Shown: in pieces, positions 1-7,473 of the stretch | Position numbering within the stretch: the stretch's first letter is position 1 | Layout of the letters: the number at the start of each line of letters is the position of its first letter | From: a virus | Reading direction: 5' to 3' (one strand) | Length of the DNA stretch: 41,667 nt | IMG/VR virus record: IMGVR_UViG_3300033149_007232 | Span: 1 to 41,667 of that record | The notes under the pieces: generated by a model | The model's input: the letters and a program-made list of their open reading frames with translations, nothing else | Database searches by the model: none | Told to the model about the DNA's origin: nothing | Translations under genes and position numbers: made by a program

Positions 1-521
1 AGATCCGGCATGCGCGCCAAGATTCCGAAGTCCAGAAGGTCTCCTGCTTCTATAGATTTGATATAAGGACGGCTCACTATCAACCGACAATCCTCGAGCC
101 AGCGTTCGTGGTCACAAAAAACGCTGCATAGGTGCCAATCCCCTCGCACAGCGAGAAGAATGGGTTTGTCGGTCTGAACGACAACGTTTAGGACCTCCTG
201 CTCTTCGTTGCATGCGCGAAGCTGGTGCTGAAAATCGATCATACGATCTAGCAGCTCGCCCATGTCGACCCGGTCCTTTTTGAGGTTGAGGAAAACGTGA
301 TTCCCGAACTCGATCTGCAGTCGCGCTTCATCGAGCGGAAGCTGCTTGTTCTCATCAAGCTCGCCGCTTTCCTCTTGGACCCGCCTTCGGGCTTCAGCAG
401 CTATCTGTCGCGCCTGCCACTCAATCAGGCCGAATGCCCTCATCAAGACAGCTCGGCCAGCTGACTCTCCTCGCCGCAGCCTATTGCAGGCCCAGGCGAT
501 CATTTCTTCCCTACTCGGCAT
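1..521 (-). CDS. Hypothetical protein, 3' end beyond window
   Basis: I read this gene directly from the sequence. It starts at ATG 521-519, inside the last codons of the upstream HTH gene (11-base overlap), with AGGGAC about 10 bases upstream. It stays open for 173 codons and runs off the left edge, so the C-terminus is missing. The protein begins MPSREEMIAWACNRLRRGES. It is rich in Arg and Glu, is predicted largely helical in its first half, and becomes more mixed later with Trp and Cys (around LAVRGDWHLCSVFCDHERW). I recognise no family. It follows a possible small-terminase HTH gene, so a DNA-packaging or structural role is possible but not shown. Confidence 0.7.
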   Translation of the reverse strand, partial: MPSREEMIAWACNRLRRGESAGRAVLMRAFGLIEWQARQIAAEARRRVQEESGELDENKQLPLDEARLQIEFGNHVFLNLKKDRVDMGELLDRMIDFQHQLRACNEEQEVLNVVVQTDKPILLAVRGDWHLCSVFCDHERWLEDCRLIVSRPYIKSIEAGDLLDFGILARMPD

Positions 522-807
522 CTGTTTCGTCCCTCAACATCCGTACTAAATAGGCTCGCCGACGCACCTCTTCTGGAGTCGTCGGCGAGCCCTTGAACAA
601 ACTGTAAAGCCGCTTTTTATAGCGAGCGCGCCTGCGCTTAGCTGCCTCCATAGCGTCTTTAAACTCGGGGTCGGAGCGCAGCCAAGCAAGGAGCTCTGCA
701 GTCGAGAGCCCGACATATCTGGCGGCCTCTGGAACCGTGGCACCATGGGCTACTTGCTGCAAGATTGTGTTTCGTGTGCTCCCATCTCTGCGGCGCGATC
801 TATTCAT
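511..807 (-). CDS. HTH DNA-binding protein, possible terminase small subunit
   Basis: This is a 98-residue basic protein. Residues about 13-45 read as a helix-turn-helix (TILQQVAHGATVPEAARYVG followed by a recognition-helix-like stretch), then a charged helix (DAMEAAKRRRARYKKRLYSL). The pattern 'repetitive/gapped HTH, then a helix with Lys/Arg pairs' is typical of small terminase subunits and of small transposase-type HTH proteins. It lies 13 bases after the glutaredoxin gene and overlaps the next gene by 11 bases, so it is part of the operon. The large terminase is 21 kb away on the other strand, so genomic context does not support the assignment strongly. A plain transcriptional regulator is the main alternative. 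Confidence 0.65.
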   Translation of the reverse strand: MNRSRRRDGSTRNTILQQVAHGATVPEAARYVGLSTAELLAWLRSDPEFKDAMEAAKRRRARYKKRLYSLFKGSPTTPEEVRRRAYLVRMLRDETDAE

Positions 808-820
808 CGAACGGGAAGGT

Positions 821-1066
821 TTATTGTTCGCCGATCATCTGCTTGAGTCGTTCAACTGCAGCTTCACCGCAGAAGACCTGATACTCGCCATAATCATTAA
901 AAACCAGGGCCGGAATCTGACTAATGTTCATCTCCATCAGATCGGCCCATGCATCCAGGTCTTCGTCTATATCAACTATTTCGACGGGCAGCTGGCACTC
1001 TTGGACAAGCTGTTTAGCGGCCATGCATACCCGGCAGTCTTGCTTCCCGTAGAGTGTCACCGTCAT
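821..1066 (-). CDS. Glutaredoxin/thioredoxin-like protein
   Basis: An 81-residue protein with the size and order of a glutaredoxin fold. It has a first strand (VTLYGK), the redox motif C11-R-V-C14 at the start of helix 1, a second strand (VEIVDIDED), and the cis-proline region IPALVF before the last strands and helix. Such phage proteins act as disulfide reductants, often for ribonucleotide reductase or virion assembly, in the cytoplasm. The start ATG overlaps the stop of the preceding gene as ATGA, so the two are translationally coupled. No ribonucleotide reductase is visible in the window, so the partner is unknown. Confidence 0.85.
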   Translation of the reverse strand: MTVTLYGKQDCRVCMAAKQLVQECQLPVEIVDIDEDLDAWADLMEMNISQIPALVFNDYGEYQVFCGEAAVERLKQMIGEQ

Positions 1067-1299
1067 TCGCTTTTTTCTCCTGTCGGGGAAAGAAGTTCGG
1101 TGGCTCGCTGCGGCGTTTGCCCCGGGCCTCTGAAGAGCTCGAGCAGCTCTTCGGGCTCGGTTATTCGTTGGACAAGCAGACGAAAGGCGCTACTGGCTAA
1201 TGCCAGCTCTATGTAGCGCCTAAGAGGCAGGTGGGCTCTTCGAGCTTCATCCCGGAGCTGCTCTTCAAGCTCGGGCCAGTTGATTGTTACAGTTAGCAT
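1063..1299 (-). CDS. Hypothetical protein, ribbon-helix-helix-like N-terminus
   Basis: A 78-residue protein starting MLTVTINWPELEEQLRDEAR. A short N-terminal strand followed by two amphipathic helices (to about residue 40) is what a ribbon-helix-helix DNA-binding or antitoxin-type domain looks like. The C-terminal half is acidic and Pro/Thr-rich and probably disordered. It overlaps the glutaredoxin gene by four bases (ATGA). The RHH reading rests on the secondary-structure pattern only. No toxin gene is adjacent, so I do not propose a toxin-antitoxin pair. Confidence 0.6.
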   Translation of the reverse strand: MLTVTINWPELEEQLRDEARRAHLPLRRYIELALASSAFRLLVQRITEPEELLELFRGPGQTPQRATELLSPTGEKSE

Positions 1300-1328
1300 T
1301 TTCAGCCACCTGCTTCAGTATACTTGAT

Positions 1329-1529
1329 TTACAGTAGGGCCCGCAAATGCCCTTCGCGTTCAAGCTCCAACAGAGCTTCCTCCTCGCTCAAGTCAAAATC
1401 CTCATCATCCTCTTGTAAATCGGTTTCGACAGGTCGAGAAAAGCGCCTGCGAGAAACCAGACCGAGACGCAACAGCTCTTGATGTCGCCGTTTAAGAAGC
1501 TCCAACCGTGCTATTTTGTCCACCGGCAT
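1329..1529 (-). CDS. Small acidic hypothetical protein
   Basis: A 66-residue protein. The N-terminal third is basic (KIARLELLKRRHQELLRLG) and the C-terminal half is strongly acidic (LQEDDEDFDLSEEEALLELE). It overlaps the 3' end of the RNase H gene by 38 bases, starting at ATG 1529-1527. I recognise no family. A bipolar charge pattern like this suits a small DNA-mimic or adaptor protein, but nothing in the sequence shows that. Confidence 0.6.
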   Translation of the reverse strand: MPVDKIARLELLKRRHQELLRLGLVSRRRFSRPVETDLQEDDEDFDLSEEEALLELEREGHLRALL

Positions 1530-1959
1530 TTTTGAGTTCCTCCGTCAGCCAAGAAGAAACATGAACACGAAGCTTCCTGGACAGATCATCAACCAGCCTT
1601 GCCTCTTTTGTACTGCAGCGCTCCAGATATTCAAACGTCAAAGTGAAACGCTGCTTAAAATGCTCCAAGGCCTTCCACAGCCAAAGATTGGCCGAAGGCT
1701 GAAAGACTCTTCGTGCGCATTTTACAACATAAAGGCTATCGGAGAAAGCTATGATGGTGGGAGAGCCGCTCGTTTGTCGCTCTATAAATGCAAAGGCATG
1801 AAGAAATGGCATCAGCTCCATGACATTGATCGTAGTGTGACTGACAAAACCTGAGAGGATGATTTCGGGAGCGTCCCGAGGTTTGACAAGCGCAGCCCAG
1901 GCTCCGGCCTTATTTATTCCTGAGCCGTCAGCGATCACGATGTAGTCTGCTTCGTGCAT
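1492..1959 (-). CDS. Ribonuclease H (RNase HI fold)
   Basis: A 155-residue protein with the RNase HI arrangement. The first strand carries D11 in IVIADGSG with the following AGAWAAL strand, then E48 in the helix NVMELMPFLHAF, D74 in IIAFSDSLYVVKC, and the last acidic residue D124/D125 in STKEARLVDDLSRKL. These match the D-E-D-D metal-binding set. The enzyme would cut RNA in RNA-DNA hybrids, here most likely removing primers made by the phage primase or processing R-loops. AAAGGA precedes the ATG. It overlaps the upstream gene by 25 bases and the downstream gene by 38. The C-terminal 20 residues are polar and probably flexible. Confidence 0.85.
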   Translation of the reverse strand: MHEADYIVIADGSGINKAGAWAALVKPRDAPEIILSGFVSHTTINVMELMPFLHAFAFIERQTSGSPTIIAFSDSLYVVKCARRVFQPSANLWLWKALEHFKQRFTLTFEYLERCSTKEARLVDDLSRKLRVHVSSWLTEELKNAGGQNSTVGAS

Positions 1960-2525
1960 TTTTTAGTTCCTTTCCGCTTGGCCTTCTTGTCTTTCTCCTC
2001 ACAAGCTTTCTGTAGTTGGGAAAGAAGGTTCTTGAGCGTCTTGAGAGGCACACCTGACGCTTCGGGCAGCTTTTCAGGCTCTGCAAGTTGATCAAGAATA
2101 TTACTAAGTCGTTGGCACGCTGCAGTCAGCTCATCCGCTGTTCTCGCAGCAAGGATGTGAAAGGTCGCAACCTCGTAGAAAAGACGAAGCTTCTCTGGTT
2201 CTTCAGGCTTCCAATCATAAGCCCGCCGCAATTGGGCTATTACACCATCAGGCTCTGTGTACGATGGCGTATATCTGACTCCAACTTTTTCCTTCATTTT
2301 CTCCTTGAGCTCTTCCATTTGTTGTTCTATTGCCCGGAATTGGTCATAAAGCTGCTGATACTGCTGCATAAGAGCCGTAAGCCCCTTCTCCTCGCAAAAT
2401 TGATCGTTCTCATAATCATCAATACATTGGTATCCCTGTCCTCGTATAAATGCCTCAAGCAGGTGCTGATGAAGAGCATGGGCGAGATCCACAAGCTCTT
2501 TGCGCATTTTGATCGTCAACGTCAT
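1935..2525 (-). CDS. Coiled-coil hypothetical protein with Lys-rich tail
   Basis: A 196-residue, mostly helical protein. Residues about 50-85 form a likely coiled coil (LMQQYQQLYDQFRAIEQQM and onward), residues 100-170 are further helices rich in Leu and Glu, and the C-terminus is a lysine-rich tail (KKAKRKGTKK). The ribosome binding site GGAGGAAAGAGG precedes the ATG. It is the second gene after the terminator at 2980-3007 and overlaps RNase H by 25 bases. I recognise no family. The basic tail and placement beside RNase H would suit a nucleic-acid-associated protein, but that is inference. Confidence 0.7.
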   Translation of the reverse strand: MTLTIKMRKELVDLAHALHQHLLEAFIRGQGYQCIDDYENDQFCEEKGLTALMQQYQQLYDQFRAIEQQMEELKEKMKEKVGVRYTPSYTEPDGVIAQLRRAYDWKPEEPEKLRLFYEVATFHILAARTADELTAACQRLSNILDQLAEPEKLPEASGVPLKTLKNLLSQLQKACEEKDKKAKRKGTKKCTKQTTS

Positions 2526-2539
2526 TCCTCTTTCCTCCT

Positions 2540-2959
2540 TTATATAGCTTGGCCCAAAAGCTCGTCAAAAATCTTTTCACACACACCGCGCCTGCGTACC
2601 GGCTTTGCCACGACAAGCCCAAGTTTCTGTGCGCCTTCCAAAGCATCGCTCAACGAACGACAAGAGAACGATGGATGCTTTGCTCGCGTGACGCGGAACG
2701 ATCTGAGCTCTGTTTGCTCTTCGCGCTCCACAAGATGCAAAAGCTGCAGAACTCTGGCCCTCTTATATTGCCAAAGCTCCAGCTGCATCCCATTCAGTCT
2801 GAAAAGTTTGTAATCGAGGACGCTTTTCCGAGACGGAGCCATCGGATAGTGTCGCAGTTTGAACCACTCGCATTGTCCGTCGTCCTGTTGTAGAAGGACA
2901 TAGCTGGGGCGGCCACTGAGCGCTGTCCTACGGGTGAATCCAAGCGCTTTAACCTCCAT
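2540..2959 (-). CDS. Hypothetical protein
   Basis: A 139-residue, very basic protein (many Arg/Lys, for example KPVRRRGVCEKIF near the end). The first half is probably beta-rich (SYVLLQQDDGQCEWFKLRHY) and the second helical. It starts at ATG 2959 with a strong GGGAGGAGAAGC leader immediately after the terminator hairpin, so its mRNA must come from readthrough past that hairpin or from a promoter I cannot locate. No known family recognised. Confidence 0.65.
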   Translation of the reverse strand: MEVKALGFTRRTALSGRPSYVLLQQDDGQCEWFKLRHYPMAPSRKSVLDYKLFRLNGMQLELWQYKRARVLQLLHLVEREEQTELRSFRVTRAKHPSFSCRSLSDALEGAQKLGLVVAKPVRRRGVCEKIFDELLGQAI

Positions 2960-2979
2960 GCTTCTCCTCCCAAAAAGAG

Positions 2980-3007
2980 AAAGGCGACCTGAAGAAAGGT
3001 CGCCTTT
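2980..3007 (-). terminator. Intrinsic terminator after the portal gene
   Basis: A perfect 10-base-pair stem, AAAGGCGACC / GGTCGCCTTT, with an 8-base loop. On the minus strand it is followed by TCTCTTTTTGG. It lies 26 bases after the portal stop codon and closes the long replication operon. On the plus strand the stem ends in TTTT as well, but no gene lies there to need it. Confidence 0.85.
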
Positions 3008-3033
3008 TGATTACAAGATGAACTGCTTTTTTT

Positions 3034-4800
3034 TTACGACCGACCGAACATTTGTTCTCGGACCTGCACGCCACCGATCATATTAGTCTGCCTACGAATC
3101 CGTTCCATTTCGACTTTAACCATTGCGTGCAGAGCTCGATTTTGCTGTGCCAACTGCCTGAGCTGACTGTCTTTAACCGTTTCAGGCGCTGACATGAGCT
3201 GCGCGGCTATTTCCTGCGCTCTACGGTAGAACTCGCTCACTCCCATGCTCACAGGAGCAGCCATTTGCGAAAACCCGCCACTTTCGACAGGCAAAGTCTC
3301 ACCTTCTCCGCCAGCTGGCGCTTGAGGTTGCATGCTTGCTTGTATTTCCTGCATCTCTTCCTGCAGCTCACGATCCTCTTGCATGCGAATTCGAGCTTCG
3401 CGTAGAGGATCGATACCCCACTGTGCATATGCTGTTCGGCGCGAGATCTTGCCTACGGATTCGAGCTCCAGAAGCAGGCGCTTCCGAAGCAAGTCATCGG
3501 CAATAGAAGGCGGCCTGAGAAGCACCGTAGTTTTGGGCCAGCCCATAATAGCCGCAATCCTGTCAGCTATACCTTGAAGCCACAGCCGCATCTGGGCTGT
3601 AAGATGTTCCCATTTTCTCTCCATAAGCCGCACGGCTTCCGGCGTGCTTCTCCATTCCAGATTTCCTCTGTAGAACTGGATGGGCACGCCAAGGCCGGTT
3701 ATCGTATCTTCCGAGATAAAGCGAAGGACATCCGGCCTGAGAAGCCGTGAACCCTCAATACCGATTGGTTCATATTTTAACGGTATTGGAGAAAAGAACC
3801 ATGCAGTAGGATCTTTCCGATGCTCCTGTATCATAGTCATAATCTTTTCGCCCACGAAGGATCCTCCGACGCCGTGCAACATTGGATCTATCTCAGACGT
3901 CGGTGGCGCGTATGTCGCAGGCGATATAACTCTCATCGGGAATAGATATGAGAGCGCTATAAGCTCATTGCATTTATACAGGAGCTGCAATTGCCAAAGC
4001 CGTCCAAACGAAGCTACAATCGGCGGAATACCCCAGCCACCGGTATCAATTCCTGCAAGAGTATCCGTGCGCATATGCTGCAACAGACCCGGTAAAAGCT
4101 GTAAGTATTGATCTTGAGCAACGGCCTGTAGAACCTCAAGCGGCGTTGTATCAAGCATAAATTTGTCGCCGCTAGAAAGCCTTCGCTTGAGCTCTTTAGG
4201 CGGGCGCCAGTAATAATTTCTGACATCCGTTACCGGGTTGTATTCGATCTCAATCTCATAAGGACTCCAGCGCTTTATCCTAAGCCTTTGCGGGCTTTTA
4301 TCCCGCAAATCCACAACAGCGAAAGGGCCTTTATATTTGCAATTAGGATTTGCGCATGTCGCGATGAATAGAAGCTCTTTGCCGCGTGTCTGCATCCTGT
4401 AATCTATCGCTTCGGCCGGATAATAAGTATGACATTTGGGGCAGATCAATGCGCGGTGGAATGGCAGATAAACAGACGTAAAGGAATTGCCATAAGTCAG
4501 ATAATCATCACCTACAAGTGTGAGCGAATCGGGAATCCGTAGTGCAATATTAAATACATCACGCCACTTTCCCGCTTCTGCTTCGCTCGCGTCCTGAATT
4601 TCTATATCAGTAAGAAAATACCGCACGATGAGCTGCAGACCGTGCCGGTATTCAGGAATCATATGCCAGATCTTTTCCGAAAGACGGAAAAGATCATGCA
4701 GCTTCTCCGGCATAACTCTGGAGCTTACCGTGCTCCAAGGATGACCATATTCACTGCCTACAGTCTCAAGATCTTGTGGCAGCACCGGATATCGAGCCAT
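3034..4800 (-). CDS. Portal protein with inserted zinc ribbon
   Basis: A 588-residue protein resembling large phage portal proteins, which form the dodecameric ring at the packaging vertex. It has an N-terminal alpha/beta region with LVGDDYLTYGNSF, a central wing/stem region with long helices (SFGRLWQLQLLYKCNELIAL; WEHLTAQMRLWLQGIADRI), and a helical C-terminus after a Pro/Gly linker (near residues 490-520). A zinc ribbon is inserted early: C120-P-K-C123 and C149...C154. The gene is the last of the operon and is followed by a terminator. Portal normally sits next to terminase, but here TerL is 17 kb away on the opposite strand. The assignment comes from overall pattern, not from a single diagnostic motif. 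Confidence 0.75.
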   Translation of the reverse strand: MARYPVLPQDLETVGSEYGHPWSTVSSRVMPEKLHDLFRLSEKIWHMIPEYRHGLQLIVRYFLTDIEIQDASEAEAGKWRDVFNIALRIPDSLTLVGDDYLTYGNSFTSVYLPFHRALICPKCHTYYPAEAIDYRMQTRGKELLFIATCANPNCKYKGPFAVVDLRDKSPQRLRIKRWSPYEIEIEYNPVTDVRNYYWRPPKELKRRLSSGDKFMLDTTPLEVLQAVAQDQYLQLLPGLLQHMRTDTLAGIDTGGWGIPPIVASFGRLWQLQLLYKCNELIALSYLFPMRVISPATYAPPTSEIDPMLHGVGGSFVGEKIMTMIQEHRKDPTAWFFSPIPLKYEPIGIEGSRLLRPDVLRFISEDTITGLGVPIQFYRGNLEWRSTPEAVRLMERKWEHLTAQMRLWLQGIADRIAAIMGWPKTTVLLRPPSIADDLLRKRLLLELESVGKISRRTAYAQWGIDPLREARIRMQEDRELQEEMQEIQASMQPQAPAGGEGETLPVESGGFSQMAAPVSMGVSEFYRRAQEIAAQLMSAPETVKDSQLRQLAQQNRALHAMVKVEMERIRRQTNMIGGVQVREQMFGRS

Positions 4801-4813
4801 AGCTGCCCTCTAT

Positions 4814-4975
4814 TTAGACGGGTTTTACGGCCGCCGATTTGATGTTCTTATCGTATTTTGCCTTGCAGCGCTCGCACAAAGCAACTGCGCCAGAAGGAGT
4901 TTCTACGATCACAACAGCGCGTCTGCCACAATCGCATCTGCTAGCGCCGACTTTTAGCTCTCCATCTTTTTTCAT
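4814..4975 (-). CDS. Small zinc-ribbon protein (53 aa)
   Basis: A short gene, found by reading the 177-base gap between portal and the next gene. It starts ATG 4975-4973, two bases after the upstream stop, with GGAGAGG 10 bases before, and ends TAA at 4816-4814. The 53-residue product has two Cys pairs, C14-D-C16 and C34-E-R-C37, with CxC and CxxC spacing, and a lysine-rich C-terminal tail (KAKYDKNIKSAAVKPV). This is a small zinc-binding module. It directly precedes portal, which carries its own zinc ribbon. Function unknown. Confidence 0.75.
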   Translation of the reverse strand: MKKDGELKVGASRCDCGRRAVVIVETPSGAVALCERCKAKYDKNIKSAAVKPV

Positions 4976-4977
4976 GG

Positions 4978-5463
4978 TTACTTTTCCTCTCCAGCCGCCA
5001 TAAACATCATGATTTCGTAGTCATCATCAGGTTCGCCGTCATAGGGCAACCGAATGACCTGCCTTAGTTTTATGCTCTTGCCTGATGGGCTTTGCACCGT
5101 CAAAGCCTTGAATGGATTTTTCCCATCAGGATCTTTTCCTGGCTTGAAACTAAAGCGTTGTACGCCTTTTTTCAAACCGAGCTCCAATATCACGCCCGGA
5201 TGCTCTCCGTCCCTATCGTATCTAAGCAGCACCAGATCGAACGGAGCGGTTATCACATCCCCATTTTCTCGCTCAAAACTTACAATGAAAAGCTCTCCTT
5301 GCTGGTCTTCCTGAGGCTGTTCTTGTTTTTTACGAGGCTTCCGTTTGCTCACGGAGCCTTCTTTTTTCTGGGCCATTACTCTCCGTTTGATCTCCTCAAC
5401 AGACGTTGGGAAGTTTCCAGGCTCCGTGATATCAGCCTCTGTTAGTCTAGCGTCGTCGGCCAT
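4978..5463 (-). CDS. Hypothetical protein
   Basis: A 161-residue protein. It has a charged, Lys/Gln-rich, probably disordered N-terminal third (KRKPRKKQEQPQEDQQ), then a compact beta-rich domain from about residue 57 (LFIVSFERENGDVITAPFDL) to the acidic end (GEPDDDYEIMMFMAAGEEK). It could be a nucleic-acid-binding or virion accessory protein, but I recognise no family. It sits between the Cys-rich gene at 5494 and the small zinc-ribbon gene, in the same operon. Confidence 0.65.
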   Translation of the reverse strand: MADDARLTEADITEPGNFPTSVEEIKRRVMAQKKEGSVSKRKPRKKQEQPQEDQQGELFIVSFERENGDVITAPFDLVLLRYDRDGEHPGVILELGLKKGVQRFSFKPGKDPDGKNPFKALTVQSPSGKSIKLRQVIRLPYDGEPDDDYEIMMFMAAGEEK

Positions 5464-5493
5464 AGTCCATCTCCTATTCTACAAGAGAAGGGC

Positions 5494-6285
5494 CTACCTT
5501 GTCCACACGGCGTCTACAAATTCTCTTCGTTTCTCCTCCAGACAAACCAAGCACTGGTCGCCCTCAAACCATGCTTCATGCCCTTGCTCGCACAGCTTCT
5601 TGTGCCAAACCTCTTGATGGCACGAGAGTGGGCATTCTGCTGTCGTTTTGGGGCAAGCAAAGCAAGGTCCGCAAGCCTGTTTATCTCGTCGGCGTCTCAA
5701 AGAGCTATTTCGAGAGCGTTGCCTTGGCGTAGCTGTGCAGCGGCTGAGCCGTATGAAACCTTTCAAATCTCTCTGTAGAGGACCAGTCATTTGAGCTTGA
5801 GTGAGCTCGCGAGGATGCCGCGGTTCTTTCTTGGAGGATCTCATCCCAACACGTTCGATAATGTACTGAACGATTTCTTCCGGAAAGCGAAGGAGCCTTT
5901 TAGCTGTAGCGAGCTGTCCGTTAAGAATTTCGATATGCAGATCAGCTCCATCGGGTCTGACAGTGACATGTCTGCATAATAGCTTTACTTGCTGAGGTAC
6001 GAAGTGTTCTTCGCCTAAAGGAAGCCCGCGCTGAAGAGCATCAAGCCCAAACACACATCGCCGGACAAGCTTATGCAGCCGCTCATTAGTCAGCTCTTGT
6101 CCTATGTAGCGCATAAGCAACGGTTGCAAAAGCTCGTGGCGCTTTGGAGGCAGGAGGAGGAGCTGGCCAAGCTGATGGGCCAGCTCCTTGACCTGCCTCG
6201 CCTCAATAACTCCAGGCCATCGATCTTTAACCAGCTTGAAGATCAGCTGGGTTTTGTCCTCTTTGCTTTGAAGCTCGTCATGCAT
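5494..6285 (-). CDS. Hypothetical protein with Cys-rich C-terminus
   Basis: A 263-residue protein. The first 150 residues are helical (LVKDRWPGVIEARQVKELA onward). The middle is basic and Arg-rich (RNSSLRRRRDKQ). The last 60 residues carry at least eight cysteines plus histidines (CGPCFACPK, CPLSCH, CEQGH, CLVC), enough for two zinc sites. The start ATG overlaps the preceding stop as TAATG, so it is coupled to the HTH/ParB-like gene. An HTH-like helical front plus a zinc-binding end suggests a DNA-binding protein. No named family recognised. Confidence 0.7.
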   Translation of the reverse strand: MHDELQSKEDKTQLIFKLVKDRWPGVIEARQVKELAHQLGQLLLLPPKRHELLQPLLMRYIGQELTNERLHKLVRRCVFGLDALQRGLPLGEEHFVPQQVKLLCRHVTVRPDGADLHIEILNGQLATAKRLLRFPEEIVQYIIERVGMRSSKKEPRHPRELTQAQMTGPLQRDLKGFIRLSRCTATPRQRSRNSSLRRRRDKQACGPCFACPKTTAECPLSCHQEVWHKKLCEQGHEAWFEGDQCLVCLEEKRREFVDAVWTR

Positions 6286-7016
6286 TATTCAGATTCAACA
6301 GCTGTGAGAACCGCGAGAAATTCATCAATGACGTTAGTCAGGCTGATTAGCGCTTTCACCATCTTGTCCTTTTCGTCGGGCAAGATAGCGAGCTCCTGCT
6401 CATCAAGGGCTTCCCTGATCTCCTGAAGCATTCCCACAAGTTTTATACTTGTTTTCTCGAGGCTCTTGACGGGCGGCTTCCTGACGGCTCTACGTTCCGC
6501 CTTATCCACTTCGTCTTCTACTTTCTCTGAGCTTTCCTTGGATTTCTCGGAAGCTGCTTCGATCTTCGTCATTATCAGCCGAGTCAGCTCCCCTGGAGTG
6601 CAGCCGACGGACTTACGCGCCTCGACAAGCTTCTTCAGAAACGGCCTGCGCGTCTCTTCTGGCAACTTGGTCGCCAGCCGTAGCTGGTATTCCGGAATGT
6701 AGGGTGCTAGCTCTTTGAGCTCCTCCAAATCACTGTAGTTGAGAAACAGATGATAACACCTGTTGACTTGAGACTGCGACATGCCAAGCTGCTCACCCAG
6801 CTCCTGCTGCGTGTGTGCGCCGAAGAAGTCCGGCGTTGTAGACATGAGGTGCACACATCTGCCTATGAGCCAGTTTCGGATGATTCTGAAGCCCGATTGG
6901 AGCCAATCACACGATGAGATCGATTTGAGCACGTTATTCCATCGCTCTTCTGGTGTCTTTCCGACAAAAACCTTTTCTATGCTCAATGTAGTGAGCATCT
7001 GTTGAGCATCTGCCAT
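6285..7016 (-). CDS. ParB/KorB-like HTH DNA-binding protein
   Basis: A 243-residue protein. Residues about 69-92 form a good helix-turn-helix (TQQELGEQLGMSQSQVNRCY), preceded by a helix with a Cys/Trp-rich stretch and followed by a further helical block (YIPEYQLRLATKLPEETRRP) that resembles the helical region after the HTH in ParB-type proteins. A long charged linker (150-180) leads to a C-terminal helical domain, possibly for dimerisation. The N-terminal CTPase box of true ParB (GERRxRA) is absent. It may be a transcription or replication-origin binding protein. It is translationally coupled to the Cys-rich gene that follows. Confidence 0.6.
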   Translation of the reverse strand: MADAQQMLTTLSIEKVFVGKTPEERWNNVLKSISSCDWLQSGFRIIRNWLIGRCVHLMSTTPDFFGAHTQQELGEQLGMSQSQVNRCYHLFLNYSDLEELKELAPYIPEYQLRLATKLPEETRRPFLKKLVEARKSVGCTPGELTRLIMTKIEAASEKSKESSEKVEDEVDKAERRAVRKPPVKSLEKTSIKLVGMLQEIREALDEQELAILPDEKDKMVKALISLTNVIDEFLAVLTAVESE

Positions 7017-7017
7017 G

Positions 7018-7473
7018 CTACTCCTCCTGCCGATGTCTTACGAGGAACTGCCGTAAAGGCTCGAAGACGTAAATTCTGTTCCGAACACGGCGAATGACAA
7101 GCCGTTCGAAACCGCGCATGATGCTAGAGCTCTCTGCACGAGAAGCCAAAGCCAACGCTTGATTGAACTTAGGCTCATCGTATGCATGCATGATCCAGTT
7201 CTTACCTTCGATATTCAGTACTATCGAAGGCAGACAGATGTCCGATGCGTCTTGAATCAGCTCCCAAAACGGCTGTTTCGTTAGCGGTCTGAAAAATACA
7301 TCAGAGCTCAACCGTTCGGAAAAGAACCAAACCGCCCTGTCCAGCCGATTACAAAGGCTAATCAAAGAGCACCCACAAATCTTATGGGCTTGTTTATTGG
7401 CATGCTCTTCAAATGCTTTAGCGCGCCTAACACGCTGTTGTTCGAAGAACGCTGCTACGTCAGGTCTTGCCAT
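7018..7473 (-). CDS. Hypothetical protein
   Basis: A 151-residue alpha/beta protein (MARPDVAAFFEQQRVRRAKA at the start; SIVLNIEGKNWIMHAYDEP in the middle; basic C-terminus RRVRNRIYVFEPLRQFL). It overlaps the recA-like gene by 14 bases and is followed immediately by the HTH gene. I recognise no family. Placement between a RecA-like recombinase and a ParB-like gene suggests a role in DNA metabolism, by context only. Confidence 0.65.
   Translation of the reverse strand: MARPDVAAFFEQQRVRRAKAFEEHANKQAHKICGCSLISLCNRLDRAVWFFSERLSSDVFFRPLTKQPFWELIQDASDICLPSIVLNIEGKNWIMHAYDEPKFNQALALASRAESSSIMRGFERLVIRRVRNRIYVFEPLRQFLVRHRQEE

Noticed and set aside
1063-1299. Toxin-antitoxin pair with the RHH-like protein.
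   Set aside because: The partner gene is a clear glutaredoxin, and no toxin fold is adjacent.
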